49,054 bases of DNA from Gp13-AA77 sp035946575 (GCA_035946575.1 DASYZG010000067.1:1-49054), one strand, 5' to 3'; positions 16,637 through 25,527 are shown, counted from the first letter of the stretch. Program-made: numbers and translations. Notes: generated by a model not told the origin, from the sequence alone.

Positions 16637-17257
16637 CTACAGCGCGCGCAAAGCGCTGACGCGTTCCTCCAGCGAGTCACACTGCTGAAAAATCGAGATC
16701 CCCGCGACCCCCGCAGCGCCGGCGGCGAGGCAGGCCGGCACACGTTCGACATTGATTCCGCCCAGGGCCAGCACCGGCATACGGCGGACTTGGCGCGCGG
16801 CTCGCTCCAGGACGGCTAGGCCGAGCGGGGGTCCGTAACGCAGCTTGGACGCCGTTTCGAAGATCGGTCCGAGCAGAGCGTAGTCCGCCCCGGCCCGCTC
16901 CGAAGCCCGGACACCTTCGACGGAGTGGCACGAGACGCCGACCTGGAAGCCCGGTGGTACCACGGCGCGAACGTGTTCGACGGGCATGGATTGGCCGGCC
17001 AGATGAACGCCGTGGGCGCCCGCTGTCAACGCCACGTCCAGCCGGTCATTGACGAGCACATGCGTGGCCGTCCCGGGGACGCTCGCTGCCGCTGCCTGCG
17101 CCAGTTCGAACAGAGGACGCGTGTCCAGGTCTTTCTCGCGGATCTGAATTAGGTCAATGCCCGCGCTGATCGCCGATTGAATTGTGCCTGCCAACGGGCG
17201 GCTGCCGAGTGTCAGGCGGTCGGTGATGTAACAGAGTTTGAATGAACGCGCGCTCAT
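16637..17257 (-). CDS. thiE: Thiamine phosphate synthase (ThiE/TenI family)
   Basis: 206-residue TIM barrel. ThiE couples HMP pyrophosphate with thiazole phosphate to make thiamine phosphate. Motifs: LCYITDR, LIQIREKDLD, VLVNDRLDVAL, GVHLAGQSMP, GVSCHS and YALLGPIFET, with VLALGGI at the phosphate site. The possible TenI (aminase-like) role cannot be excluded because no other thi gene is nearby. The ATG overlaps the stop of the upstream small membrane gene (ATGA), so the two are translationally coupled. Confidence 0.88.
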   Translation of the reverse strand: MSARSFKLCYITDRLTLGSRPLAGTIQSAISAGIDLIQIREKDLDTRPLFELAQAAAASVPGTATHVLVNDRLDVALTAGAHGVHLAGQSMPVEHVRAVVPPGFQVGVSCHSVEGVRASERAGADYALLGPIFETASKLRYGPPLGLAVLERAARQVRRMPVLALGGINVERVPACLAAGAAGVAGISIFQQCDSLEERVSALRAL

Positions 17258-17511
17258 CAGTTCAACGTGGAACCCGTCTCGCTGCGTCCTCTGCGCACGT
17301 AGCGCCTGGCCTCCCAGACGCCGAGCGCGATGTCCGCCAGGCCGACTCCGGAGATGGCGCCCCGGACGTAGTCGTTAGCGGCCACAATCTGGACCCACGA
17401 GTAGCGGAGAAAAAAGTAATTCTCTTCCCATGGCAACAGCCAGGGCGAAAGCAGCAGCAGGACCCCGGCCAGGAAGCAAAGCACGATGTACAGGACGGTG
17501 AGCAGGCGCAT
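17257..17511 (-). CDS. Small membrane protein coupled to thiE
   Basis: 84 residues. One strong hydrophobic helix (about 4-26, LTVLYIVLCFLAGVLLLLSP) is followed by WLLPWEENYFFLRYSW, a weaker second span around GAISGVGLADIALGVW, and a basic C-terminus. The family is not recognised. Its tga overlaps the thiE ATG, so it likely shares the thiE mRNA. A role in thiamine metabolism or transport would be speculation. Confidence 0.7.
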   Translation of the reverse strand: MRLLTVLYIVLCFLAGVLLLLSPWLLPWEENYFFLRYSWVQIVAANDYVRGAISGVGLADIALGVWEARRYVRRGRSETGSTLN

Positions 17512-17574
17512 TAGGCTAGTCTGTTGGCGGCCCTTCCGGAAGCGCGGTCGTTTGGCGCGGCCTGGACGTTGCGG

Positions 17575-18090
17575 CTACCATGTGTCGCCTCCGCCCGGCG
17601 GTGGCCAGATGCCCAACAAGCGGCGTAGCAGCGCGATCTGTCCGGCGTGATAGCTGTTGTGCGCGATGATCTGCCACAACATGGACTCGACGCTTGAGGC
17701 TCGCTGGGCGTGGCTGGGGTGCGTGGGAGGAACCTCGCGCTCGAGCACGCCCCGCCCCGATCCGGCGAGCGTCGCGTATTCGGCGAGCAGCCGTTGAAAT
17801 CTCACGATTTCGTGCTGCCATTCCGTGGCATCGCGCGGTGCCGGCGTGGCCGGAAAGCTCTCGTCGTTATGAGCCGGGTAGGGCGGGCCCTCGCCGCGAA
17901 TCCTGCGCAAGTCGTAATCCATCCAGTAGTTCAGATGCCAGAGCAATTGCCAGATCGAATGGGGCGAAGCCGCCGGCACGCAGCTGGCCGCTTCCAGCGT
18001 GACGCCATCGAGACAGGCTACGGGATCCGTGTGAGCACCACGGCCGTGCAGCAACTCGATCAAAGCGCGTGCGCTGGAGGAGTTGGCCAT
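17575..18090 (-). CDS. DinB/YfiT-like putative metal-dependent enzyme
   Basis: About 171 residues, the DinB four-helix bundle. Candidate metal ligands are the His in WQLLWHLNYWMDYDL and the two in IIAHNSYHAGQIALLRR near the C-terminus. Members use bacillithiol, mycothiol or related thiols, or have unknown reactions. ATG 18090 (ANSSSARAL) is preferred over the extended frame to 18135, which adds basic residues foreign to the family. No obvious Shine-Dalgarno is present. It stands alone between the small membrane gene and an outer-membrane protein. Confidence 0.85.
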   Translation of the reverse strand: MANSSSARALIELLHGRGAHTDPVACLDGVTLEAASCVPAASPHSIWQLLWHLNYWMDYDLRRIRGEGPPYPAHNDESFPATPAPRDATEWQHEIVRFQRLLAEYATLAGSGRGVLEREVPPTHPSHAQRASSVESMLWQIIAHNSYHAGQIALLRRLLGIWPPPGGGDTW

Positions 18091-18178
18091 CTTAGACGAT
18101 GGAATATGCCGGCTAAAAGCGAGCGGCCGGCGCATGTGACATCATAACGCCGAACCATCCGCTTTGCCGATGCTCAAC

Positions 18179-18778
18179 TTAGCGCGTGAAGCGCAGCACG
18201 ATGCCGAACGAGAAGCGTACGTCGTTTTGCGGGTTGCCGGTGAACTGCTCGCGGAGATAATCGGCCTGAATCACTCGAATCGCGACGAAGCGGCCGGCTT
18301 GTACGTCCAGACCGCCGCCCACGGCCGTGGTGAACGCCGTCTGGTGTTGCGGGCGGGGCGTCGGGCAAGGCGGGCACGGACCGCCGATCGGACACAGATT
18401 CGAACCGCCCAGAGGACATGCAGAGCTCATCGTTTGTGTTCCTCGCGTGCCGCCCACCAACGCGTGCACGAACGGAGTTGCTTTGGGGACAGCGCGAAAG
18501 GCAAAGTGGGGTCCGAAGAGAAATGAGAACTCATTTGAAAAGCCCTCGCCGGCCCCGGGCTTCTTGTAGTGGTCGCTGAGACTGACCTCCAGGCCGAAGA
18601 ACCGGTTGAAATTCCCGGTCAACGAACCCTCCCATCCGCTGGCGTTTGCTCCCGATCCGGTATTTGAGCGCAGGTAGGAATAGCCACCAAAAACCTCGCC
18701 CCCCTGCGCCGCGCTGCGCAGAGGCAACATGACGGCCGCGCCAGCGCAGAGCAGCACGATTACCAGTGCTCGTCGCAT
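18179..18778 (-). CDS. Outer-membrane beta-barrel protein
   Basis: 199 residues. Sec signal peptide 1-24 (RRALVIVLLCAGAAVMLP, then RSAAQG), followed by alternating beta-strand patterns typical of small porin-like barrels: VFGGYSYLRSNT, GWEGSLTGNFNRFFGLEVSL, FLFGPHFAFR, AVGGGLDVQAGRFVAIRVIQ, and a terminal strand ending RFSFGIVLRFTR. A Cys/Pro-rich loop (about 115-145) is unusual. ATG 18778 is set by GGAG and the signal peptide; the frame extends upstream without either. No specific transport role is visible. Confidence 0.82.
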   Translation of the reverse strand: MRRALVIVLLCAGAAVMLPLRSAAQGGEVFGGYSYLRSNTGSGANASGWEGSLTGNFNRFFGLEVSLSDHYKKPGAGEGFSNEFSFLFGPHFAFRAVPKATPFVHALVGGTRGTQTMSSACPLGGSNLCPIGGPCPPCPTPRPQHQTAFTTAVGGGLDVQAGRFVAIRVIQADYLREQFTGNPQNDVRFSFGIVLRFTR

Positions 18779-18867
18779 TCCTGGTCTCCTTGACCGGCCG
18801 CGCCAGCGAATACCGGAGGGACGCAGCCCGTGCATTCAAAAACACGGCAGGGTTGAAAAGGTTGCGT

Positions 18868-20496
18868 TCAGACTTCTGCGGAGAGGCTGCGCGCGCGGCT
18901 GGGTGCGGGCGAGAGAACCGAATTCCAGAACCGGCGCAGCGGGATCTGAAGCAGGGAAAGCGAGCCCATGTACAGATATCCGCCGAAGAAAAGCAGCAGG
19001 AAAGGCGTCGTGAGGTAGTCCTCAATGGTGAAAGAATAGACCGTGGTAAAGAGGAAATAGCCAGCGAGACCGAGTTCGACCCAGGGAACCCAGCCGCTCT
19101 TGCGCGAATACTTCTTCCGCTCCCAGCTGCCTTCCTTGCCTTCCACGCGATACTTGGGCGTACGGACGAATTCAGATTTCATGCCGAAGAGCGCTTCCAG
19201 CACCACCTTCGCGTTCATCACGGAGAGCCCGATGCCGGTCGCCATCAGGAAAGGCTGGTACTTGATGCGCTGCTTCCACGTTTCGGGATAGAGCTGACGC
19301 TGCGCCACCATGTAGAATGTCGAAACGGAGCAAGTCGCGGCCAGAAACAGCGGCAGGTCGAGGTAAAGCATCTGGAACCAGCCCTGGTAGAACCGCACAA
19401 TCATGGCCGGCAGCAGGATCAACGAGAAGACCACCATCAGTGGATACGCGCAGTTGGCGGTGAGATGGAAGGTCGCTTCGAGCTTGATCTTGAGCGGCTG
19501 CTCGCTGCGCCAGACGGCAGGCAGAATCTTGCGCGCCGTCTGCGTCAGACCCTTGGCCCAGCGCGCCTGCTGCGACTTGAAGGCGTTTACTTCTACCGGC
19601 AGCTCCGACGGGCACTCGATGGTGGGATCGTAGACAAACTTCCAGCCCCTGAGCTGGGCCCGGTAGCTCAGGTCGGTATCTTCGGTGAGCGTGTCGTGCT
19701 GCCAGCCTCCCGCGTCGTCGATGGCGCTGCGTCGCCACATCCCGGCCGTGCCGTTGAAGTTGAAGAAGCGTCCCGAGAAGTTACGCCCGCCGTGCTCGAT
19801 CACGAAGTGGCCGTCGAGCACGATGGCCTCGACCTCGGTCAGCATCGAGTACTCGCGATTCAGCCACGTCCAGCGGCCCTGCACCACGCCCACTTTAGGA
19901 TTGGTGAAGTAGGGCAGCATGCGCCGGATCACGTCGGGATTGGGAACAAAATCGGCATCGAAAATCGCGATGAACTCGCCTGTAGCCCTCGCGAGACCCG
20001 CTTCCAGCGCGCCTGCTTTGAATCCTTCGCGATTGTTACGGTGCAGGTAACTGACGGGGTACCCGTCGCGCGCGTACTGGCTCACCAGGCGCGAGGCCAC
20101 GATCCTGGTTTCGTCCGTCGAGTCGTCGAGCAATTGGATTTCCAGCAACTCGCGCGGGTAGTCGATCCGCGTCACCGCCTCGAGCAGCCGCTCCACGACG
20201 TAACGCTCGTTGTAAATCGGCAGCTGGATCGTCACCCGCGGCAGCTTCTCGAATCCTTCGGGCGGTTTCGGAGCACGCTTGCGGCTGCGGAGATAGGTCC
20301 AGGTGAGAAAGTAGCGATGAATGCCGTAGATCGACAGAATGATGAGGATCGTGAAGTAAGGAACCAAAATGCTGACGTCGAAGGCGTTCGGCTGGTAAAT
20401 GCCCGAAAAGGGGTCCTTATGGAAAATCTTCTGGACGTAATGGACCACCGGGTTCGGAGGTGCGAGCACGCTCGAGATGAGAAAAAGATGCGGCAT
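18868..20496 (-). CDS. Processive GT2 glycosyltransferase (cellulose-synthase-like)
   Basis: 542 residues. An N-terminal membrane helix (~42-65) is followed by a cytoplasmic GT-A domain with QLPIYNERYVVERLLEAV, LDDSTDET, the metal-binding FDADFVPN, TEDTDLSYRAQLRGW and QQARWAKG (the QxxRW motif of processive enzymes). At least three C-terminal spans follow (about 350-400, 420-445, 480-525). It should add sugars from a nucleotide donor to a beta-linked chain and pass it through the membrane, as in cellulose or mannan synthases; the polymer is unknown. No BcsB-type partner is adjacent. A consensus -10 element lies 46 nt upstream. Confidence 0.9.
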   Translation of the reverse strand: MPHLFLISSVLAPPNPVVHYVQKIFHKDPFSGIYQPNAFDVSILVPYFTILIILSIYGIHRYFLTWTYLRSRKRAPKPPEGFEKLPRVTIQLPIYNERYVVERLLEAVTRIDYPRELLEIQLLDDSTDETRIVASRLVSQYARDGYPVSYLHRNNREGFKAGALEAGLARATGEFIAIFDADFVPNPDVIRRMLPYFTNPKVGVVQGRWTWLNREYSMLTEVEAIVLDGHFVIEHGGRNFSGRFFNFNGTAGMWRRSAIDDAGGWQHDTLTEDTDLSYRAQLRGWKFVYDPTIECPSELPVEVNAFKSQQARWAKGLTQTARKILPAVWRSEQPLKIKLEATFHLTANCAYPLMVVFSLILLPAMIVRFYQGWFQMLYLDLPLFLAATCSVSTFYMVAQRQLYPETWKQRIKYQPFLMATGIGLSVMNAKVVLEALFGMKSEFVRTPKYRVEGKEGSWERKKYSRKSGWVPWVELGLAGYFLFTTVYSFTIEDYLTTPFLLLFFGGYLYMGSLSLLQIPLRRFWNSVLSPAPSRARSLSAEV

Positions 20497-20542
20497 AACC
20501 TGGATCGTGCAGCCCTGAGGGTTCGACGAGTGGCCGCTCTCT

Positions 20543-20548
20543 ATTATA
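20543..20548 (-). promoter_or_regulatory. -10 element of the glycosyltransferase gene
   Basis: A perfect TATAAT on the minus strand, with the glycosyltransferase ATG at 20496 some 46 nt downstream. No clear -35 hexamer is seen. It lies at the edge of the repeat element 20564-20659, so the repeat has placed itself directly upstream of the promoter. Confidence 0.5.
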
Positions 20549-20563
20549 ACCGACGTTCCTCTT

Positions 20564-20659
20564 GTAGGGGTCGTCGTTGTGGCGACCCGGCCCTGGACAA
20601 GCCGGGCTGTAGCCCTCCGGTCCCAGGCGCGCCAACGGCAGCAGGGGCGCCGCCCCTAC
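20564..20659. repeat. GTAGGGG...CCCCTAC bounded palindromic element
   Basis: About 96 bp bounded by GTAGGGG (20564-20570) and its complement CCCCTAC (20653-20659). Inside are nested stems: GGGTCG/CGACCC (20568-20588), CCCGGC/GCCGGG (20586-20606) and AGGGGC/GCCCCT near 20643. The last arm contains the stop codon of the threonine-dehydratase-like gene, so the repeat inserted at, or co-evolved with, that gene's 3' end. REP- or MITE-like origin is likely, but not shown. Confidence 0.65.
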
Positions 20660-21591
20660 CCCAGCAACTCCCGGTAGACCGCCGGATCAACGTTGCCGCC
20701 GCTGATTACGCAACACACCTGCTTGCCCCGGAACCGGTCGGGGTCGGTGAGCAGCGCGCCCACCGGGAGCGCACCCGTGGGCTCGGCCTTGAGGTTGGCA
20801 AACTCGAAGAGCAGACGCACGGCGCCCGCGATGTTCTCCTCGGGCACTTCCACGATTCCGGCCAGGCCCTCTTGGATGATCGGCCAGTTGTGCTTGCCGA
20901 GGCTCACCGTGCGCGCGCCGTCCGCAATCGTCTTCGGCTCAGTCTCGTTCGCCACAATGCGCCCGGCGCGGAGCGAACGCGCTGCGTCGTTGCCCAGCAA
21001 AGGCTCGGCTCCGAGGACCTCGAGCGAACTGCCGGCGCGGCGCAGTCCGGTCACGATTCCGGACGTGAGCCCGCCGCCGCCCACCGGCGCGACCACACAG
21101 TCGAGCGGACGCGCCAGGCGCCCCAGCTCCTCGCCCAGGCTGCTGTTGCCCTCGATCACCAGCGGATCGTCATAGGCGCTGGCGATATAAGCCTCCGGAT
21201 GTTCGGCGGCGAGCTCAGCCACGCGCGCGGCACGGCTCTTGGCGCGCACATCCACGAAGTCAACCTGGCCGCCGTACTCGCGCACCGCATCCACCTTCAC
21301 GCGCGCGCTGGTCTGCGGCATCACGATGATCGACTGCTTTCGAACGAGCGAGCAGGCATACGCCAGCGCCTGGCCGAAGTTCCCCGATGACGCCGCGATG
21401 ATCAGGGGATTCGGAACGTGCGACGCCACGTGGTACGCGGCGCGAAACTTGAAACTGCCGGTGTGTTGAAAGGTCTCGCTAGCCAGGATGAGATCGACGC
21501 CCAGCTTCTGCCCGAGGCGTGGTGCCTCGATGATCACCGTAGGCCGAGCCGCCCACTTGGGCGCGACTGGAGCTGCGGAAGACTGTCCCAT
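20656..21591 (-). CDS. Threonine/serine dehydratase-like PLP enzyme
   Basis: 311 residues, fold type II PLP enzyme. The Schiff-base Lys lies in HTGSFKFRAAYH, the substrate loop is SSGNFGQALAYA, the phosphate loop is PVGGGGLTSGIVTGL, and ISGGNVDP is near the C-terminus. It resembles threonine ammonia-lyase and serine racemase without the C-terminal ACT regulatory domain, so a catabolic or racemase role is possible. ATG 21591 is chosen because the open frame beyond it overlaps the next gene in antisense. A TAAGAT hexamer lies 8 nt upstream (21600-21605) without a Shine-Dalgarno. Confidence 0.87.
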   Translation of the reverse strand: MGQSSAAPVAPKWAARPTVIIEAPRLGQKLGVDLILASETFQHTGSFKFRAAYHVASHVPNPLIIAASSGNFGQALAYACSLVRKQSIIVMPQTSARVKVDAVREYGGQVDFVDVRAKSRAARVAELAAEHPEAYIASAYDDPLVIEGNSSLGEELGRLARPLDCVVAPVGGGGLTSGIVTGLRRAGSSLEVLGAEPLLGNDAARSLRAGRIVANETEPKTIADGARTVSLGKHNWPIIQEGLAGIVEVPEENIAGAVRLLFEFANLKAEPTGALPVGALLTDPDRFRGKQVCCVISGGNVDPAVYRELLG

Positions 21592-21739
21592 AGGTTCTAA
21601 TCTTACCGCACCTCCGTAGCACAGCCTCGCCTGGCGGTGCGTCCCCGGCTGTTCGCCCTGTTCGTCTCCGCCGACTTGCGAAAGTCCATTTCCCGGTCTA
21701 TCATTCTGGTCACGTAGTCGTCTCAATCGAAGGCCAAGC

Positions 21740-23500
21740 TTGGATACGGAGAGTTTCAAGCCGGGCGCGCCCAAGGTGTCGCAGACTCCGCCGCCGGAGG
21801 ACCGCCTCGACACCTGGGGTGAAATCGCCACTTACCTCAAGGTGGACCAGCGCACAGCCCAGCGGTGGGAAGAAACAGCAAAGCTCCCCGTGAATCGGCT
21901 CCAGGGAAGGGTGTACGCGTACAGGTCCGAACTGGATGCCTGGATCAGGAAGCGCGAGCCCCTTCCCCCAAGCTGGATCGAGAAGCTGAAGGCGGTGATG
22001 ACGCGCTACGGCGAGCGACGACTTGTGATCATCGCCCTGGCCCTGGTGGTGGCCGCCGCTGCCTATGGGCTCTGGAGGAGTTGGCCGCTGCCCCCGCCGC
22101 CACACCGCGTCATGCTGGCCGTACTTCCGTTCGAGAACCTGAGCGGCGACCCGCAGCAGGAGTTCTTTTCGAACGGCCTCACCGAAGAGATGATCACTGA
22201 GCTCGGGCGCCTGGGTCCCGGGAGTGTGATCGCCTACAGCTCCGTCATGGCCTACAAAGGCACGCACAAACGCGTGGACGAGATCGGACGCGAGCTGAAC
22301 GTGAACTACGTTCTGGAAGGCAGCGTAGAGCGCGGCGGAGATCTCGTCCGCATCGTCGCTCACCTGGTTCAGGTGAAAGACCAGGCGCCGCTCTGGGCGG
22401 ACAGCTACGACCGCCCCATCGAAAACGTTCTCGCTTTGCAGCGGGAAGTGGCCGATGCGGTGGTCAGCCAGATCTCGGAGAAGCTGGCCACGCCGGGCAC
22501 GGGCGCAGCAACCTCCGCGCCGCGCGCGCACCCCGTGGACCCCAAGGCCTTCGATGCCTACCTTCGCGGCCGCTATGAATGGAACATGCGCAGCCCGCTC
22601 GGAATCAAGAACGCGATCAGTGATTTCGAGCAGGCGATTCGTCAAGACCCGAACTATGCTCCGCCCTACGCCGGCCTGGCAGACACCTATGCGCTTCTGG
22701 GTTCGGTCCCGAACGACGCGCTGCCTCCCCGTGAGGCCATTCCGAAAGCGAAAGCCGCTGCCGAGAAGGCTCTGGCGCTCGACAAGTCGCTCGCCGAGGC
22801 CCACGCCTCTCTGGCCTACATCGACTTTGCCTACGAATGGGATCGCGAGGGCGCCGAGCGCGAATTCGCGCAGGCGCTCCAGATCAACCCGGGTTATGCC
22901 ACCGCTCACGAGTGGAAGGCGCTGTACCTGGTGGCGATGGGAAGGGCTGACGAAGCCGAGGCGGAAGTCGAGAAGGCGCAGCAGCTCGATCCCCTCTCCA
23001 ACATCATGAATATGGCCGCCGCGCAGGTCTACCTGTACGCGGGCAAGTACGACCGGGCAATCGACCTGTCGGAAGCGGCCCTGAAACGCGACCCGAATTT
23101 CTTCCTGGCTTACTACTTCCGCGGACGCGCTTACGAGCAGAAAGGAATGCTTTCCGAAGCGCTGGCCGATTTCCAGAAGGGAAGCGCGCTTTCGAACGGG
23201 AGTCCGATCATGATGATGGCTCTCGGCCACGCCCAGGGCGTGTCGGGGAATAAGGAAGAAGCCCGGAAGCTCCTGGACGGGCTCGCAAAACTTGCGAATC
23301 AGAAGTACGTCCCCGCAGTATACATGGTTGGAATCGCTGCCGGGCTGGGCGATAAGGACCAGGCCTTCCACTGGCTGGACCAGGCAGTCCAGGACCGCTG
23401 CGATTACGTCGTCTATCTCGCTTACGAGCCCGGGTTGGACAATCTGCGGGCCGACCCGCGATTTGCCGGGTTGACGCGCCGCATCGGCCTCGGCCGGTGA
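21740..23500 (+). CDS. ToxR-like receptor: HTH, membrane span, TolB/FlgO-like domain and TPRs
   Basis: 586 residues. The N-terminus (about 22-72) has an excisionase/MerR-type winged HTH: TWGEIATYLKVDQRTAQRW and GRVYAYRSELDAWI. One membrane span lies at about 94-112 (LVIIALALVVAAAAYGLW). The exported part has a FlgO/TolB-N-like domain (LAVLPFENLSGDPQQEFFSN, LTEEMITELGRL, NYVLEGSVERGG), then about seven TPRs to the end. This layout, common in Acidobacteriota, suggests a one-component receptor with DNA binding inside and sensing outside; the ligand is unknown. The start is TTG 21740, preceded by a GAAGG-like site. The PAP2-like gene overlaps its stop. Confidence 0.82.
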   Translation: MDTESFKPGAPKVSQTPPPEDRLDTWGEIATYLKVDQRTAQRWEETAKLPVNRLQGRVYAYRSELDAWIRKREPLPPSWIEKLKAVMTRYGERRLVIIALALVVAAAAYGLWRSWPLPPPPHRVMLAVLPFENLSGDPQQEFFSNGLTEEMITELGRLGPGSVIAYSSVMAYKGTHKRVDEIGRELNVNYVLEGSVERGGDLVRIVAHLVQVKDQAPLWADSYDRPIENVLALQREVADAVVSQISEKLATPGTGAATSAPRAHPVDPKAFDAYLRGRYEWNMRSPLGIKNAISDFEQAIRQDPNYAPPYAGLADTYALLGSVPNDALPPREAIPKAKAAAEKALALDKSLAEAHASLAYIDFAYEWDREGAEREFAQALQINPGYATAHEWKALYLVAMGRADEAEAEVEKAQQLDPLSNIMNMAAAQVYLYAGKYDRAIDLSEAALKRDPNFFLAYYFRGRAYEQKGMLSEALADFQKGSALSNGSPIMMMALGHAQGVSGNKEEARKLLDGLAKLANQKYVPAVYMVGIAAGLGDKDQAFHWLDQAVQDRCDYVVYLAYEPGLDNLRADPRFAGLTRRIGLGR

Positions 23501-24234
23501 CGCTCAGGCCCGGAGGTTTCAATACGAAGTCCCTTCTGGAGCAACCCGTGGACGCTTCAGCGCGCGCTACACCCGCCGGCACCCGTGCGTGTTTGGCTCG
23601 CCTGATTCTGGCCGGCCTCGGAATCGGCGGCTGGTTCTGGACGCAGGCGCTGATCGGCCGGCGCCCCGCCCCGCCCTCCGGAATCGGCGACCGCCTCCAT
23701 CAAGTTTCCGCTCCCCTCAATCTTTATCTCTTGCACCACGCCACAGCAGCCAACGCACTGCTGATTGTCAGCTCGGAAATCGTTGACCTGCTGGCGCTCT
23801 TCGTCTTCGTGCAGTGGCTCTTCGGTCCGAGCGTTCGTCCCCTGCTGGGTCTGGTGATCTTGCTCGGCCTGCGTCAGGTCGTGCAGGAGCTTTGCGTTCT
23901 CCCCATACCTCCGGACATCGTCTGGCACTATCCCGGCTTTCCCTCCCTCCTGGTTACGTACGGGATCTCCAATGACTTCTTCTTTTCCGCCCACACCGGC
24001 ATCGCCGTATTCGCTGCCACCGAGATCGCCCGGCTGCGCCGCCCGTGGCTGACCGCCCTGGCCATCGCCGCCGTCGTCTTCGTGGCTGCCGCCGTCTTGG
24101 TTCTTCGGGCGCACTACACTATGGACGTTTTCACGGCCATCATCACCGCCCTCTACGTCGCCTCGGTCGCCGAAAGGTTGTCGCCCTGGTTCGACAGGAG
24201 GCTGGCGCGACTTTTTGCGACCGCCGCGCGCTGA
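23497..24234 (+). CDS. PAP2-like integral membrane phosphatase
   Basis: 245 residues with about six hydrophobic segments. The motifs FFFSAHTGIAVFAATEI and RAHYTMDVFTAI resemble the C-terminal SGHT/H-x-x-x-D pair of the PAP2/sphingomyelin-synthase superfamily, where the two His residues form the catalytic pair. The substrate is presumably a lipid phosphate but is unknown. The GTG start overlaps the TGA of the receptor gene, so the two are translated from one mRNA. A second start at a later GTG is possible because the first 40 residues are not hydrophobic. Confidence 0.75.
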   Translation: MTLRPGGFNTKSLLEQPVDASARATPAGTRACLARLILAGLGIGGWFWTQALIGRRPAPPSGIGDRLHQVSAPLNLYLLHHATAANALLIVSSEIVDLLALFVFVQWLFGPSVRPLLGLVILLGLRQVVQELCVLPIPPDIVWHYPGFPSLLVTYGISNDFFFSAHTGIAVFAATEIARLRRPWLTALAIAAVVFVAAAVLVLRAHYTMDVFTAIITALYVASVAERLSPWFDRRLARLFATAAR

Positions 24235-24476
24235 CGTACCCGCCATCGAGGCCTCGAAGTACCCTCCCTGCCCGGCGGCAGTCGATTCGACATTATCCTA
24301 ATTAAAATCAGTAGATTAGACTGTGGCTGCCGCGCCGCAAAGCCCCTCCGGACTCCCAATTTCGTGGTCCCGTGCCTCGGCAAAGCGCGACATCAGGCCA
24401 ATGCCGGGCTTTGCCGCTTGCATGTCGCGCAAGCGCTTCCCTAAAGTCGCGTCCGTAACGCGAAGGGAGAGCACCC

Positions 24477-25310
24477 ATGCGAGCTTCAATCTGGAAATCA
24501 GTGAAGGCCCAGTTCCTGAACACAGTCCTTTTTGCGGCCCTATCCCCGGCACCGCAGGCGGCAGCCCAGGCGACGACGGCTCCCGCACTGCCCGCGGCCG
24601 GCTTCGCCTCCCCGAGCGCACGGTCTTGGCGCGTGCGGTATATGGGCGGCCCTGCGCCCCTTAAACGCTCTACGGAGGTTGAACTGACCTTCGATCGCGG
24701 CCGCATTGTCTATCGCGAGCGGCGCCGCCGGCCGGCCGAGATGTACTCGATCCCGGCATCCGGTGTCACAGATGTTTCGGCCGAGGTCATTACAGGAAGA
24801 CGGGACGAAAAGTTGTATGGCGACTCCTATCCCGACCTCCTCACCCCGTGTGCTGCACTGGGCGAGGAGCACGCCATGGCGACATGCGGCGCGGCCATGC
24901 TCGGACCCGAGGCGCTCTCCATTTCGCTCAAGGAGTTTCTGAGTCTCGTTCCCTACACCGACCGATTTGTCCGGATCACCTGGCGGGAGCCCGGCCGCCC
25001 TCACGCAGTGGCTGTCTTTCAAGTGCGCGCAGAGGACTATGCCGAGTTGGTGGAGGCCATCGAGAGTGCCGCGCCTGGGACCGGAGAGGACGAAGCTGCA
25101 AGCGCTCCGGCACGACAGGCGATCGAGCCTGCGGCACAGGCTGCCGCTCCGCGGTCCGCCAGCCCGGCCTCGAGCGCCGAACTGTTCAACGACTGGTGGA
25201 AGCACTCAAATCCGTATGAGCTCGAGATGAGGTTGGCCGCCGATCGTGTGCCGCTCCTGAACCTGATGTCCGCGCCTTCGCTCAAGAGCGATTCCTCAAA
25301 TGGGCGGTGA
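24477..25310 (+). CDS. Uncharacterised secreted protein
   Basis: 277 residues, good Shine-Dalgarno (GAAGGGAGAG). A likely signal peptide (1-31, NTVLFAALSPAPQAAAQA) precedes a compact domain (~48-205) with YMGGPAPLKRSTEVELTFD, RRPAEMYSIPASGVTDVSAE and VPYTDRFVRITWREPG. This could be a PH-like or DUF-type beta fold, but no family is recognised. The C-terminus is Ala/Ser/Pro-rich. Its TGA overlaps a GTG that begins a 36-codon membrane peptide. The upstream 242 bp hold no gene. Confidence 0.7.
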   Translation: MRASIWKSVKAQFLNTVLFAALSPAPQAAAQATTAPALPAAGFASPSARSWRVRYMGGPAPLKRSTEVELTFDRGRIVYRERRRRPAEMYSIPASGVTDVSAEVITGRRDEKLYGDSYPDLLTPCAALGEEHAMATCGAAMLGPEALSISLKEFLSLVPYTDRFVRITWREPGRPHAVAVFQVRAEDYAELVEAIESAAPGTGEDEAASAPARQAIEPAAQAAAPRSASPASSAELFNDWWKHSNPYELEMRLAADRVPLLNLMSAPSLKSDSSNGR

Positions 25311-25417
25311 ATGCCGTGTTCGTTCAAGAGAAGCTTCTGATCGTCGGTTGCACACTGTGGCTCGGCCTCATCGGCTGGGATGTTCTTCGCATCGCCCGGC
25401 GAAAAAGGCGGTGGTAG
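25307..25417 (+). CDS. 36-residue membrane microprotein, coupled to the preceding gene
   Basis: A short open frame starting at GTG 25307, which overlaps the TGA of the upstream secreted-protein gene (GTGA), and ending at TAG 25415-25417. The product has a single hydrophobic stretch (LLIVGCTLWLGLIGWDVL) followed by a basic tail RIARRKRRW, matching a one-span membrane peptide with an inside-positive end. No homology is known to me. The evidence is the coupling, the topology and the length; it might also be fortuitous. Confidence 0.45.
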   Translation: MNAVFVQEKLLIVGCTLWLGLIGWDVLRIARRKRRW

Positions 25418-25527
25418 GCGGCCCCCGGACGTCTTTTGCGGCGTGGATGACGGAAGGTTTTTAGCCGCTGTCGCGTTTGCGGCGCGACTGAGTTTGCCGT
25501 TCAATTCAATCCAAAAGGAGAGCAGTC

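Noticed and set aside
18766..21390. Plus-strand open frame of 874 codons opposite the glycosyltransferase and threonine-dehydratase genes
   Set aside because: Contains no recognisable domain, spans two real genes and reads as antisense composition.
21592..21831. N-terminal extension of the threonine-dehydratase-like protein
   Set aside because: The extra 80 residues lack family similarity and overlap the divergent receptor gene; ATG 21591 fits the enzyme N-terminus.
21710..23371. Minus-strand frame of 553 codons opposite the HTH-TPR receptor
   Set aside because: Antisense shadow; the plus strand holds clear HTH, membrane and TPR signatures.
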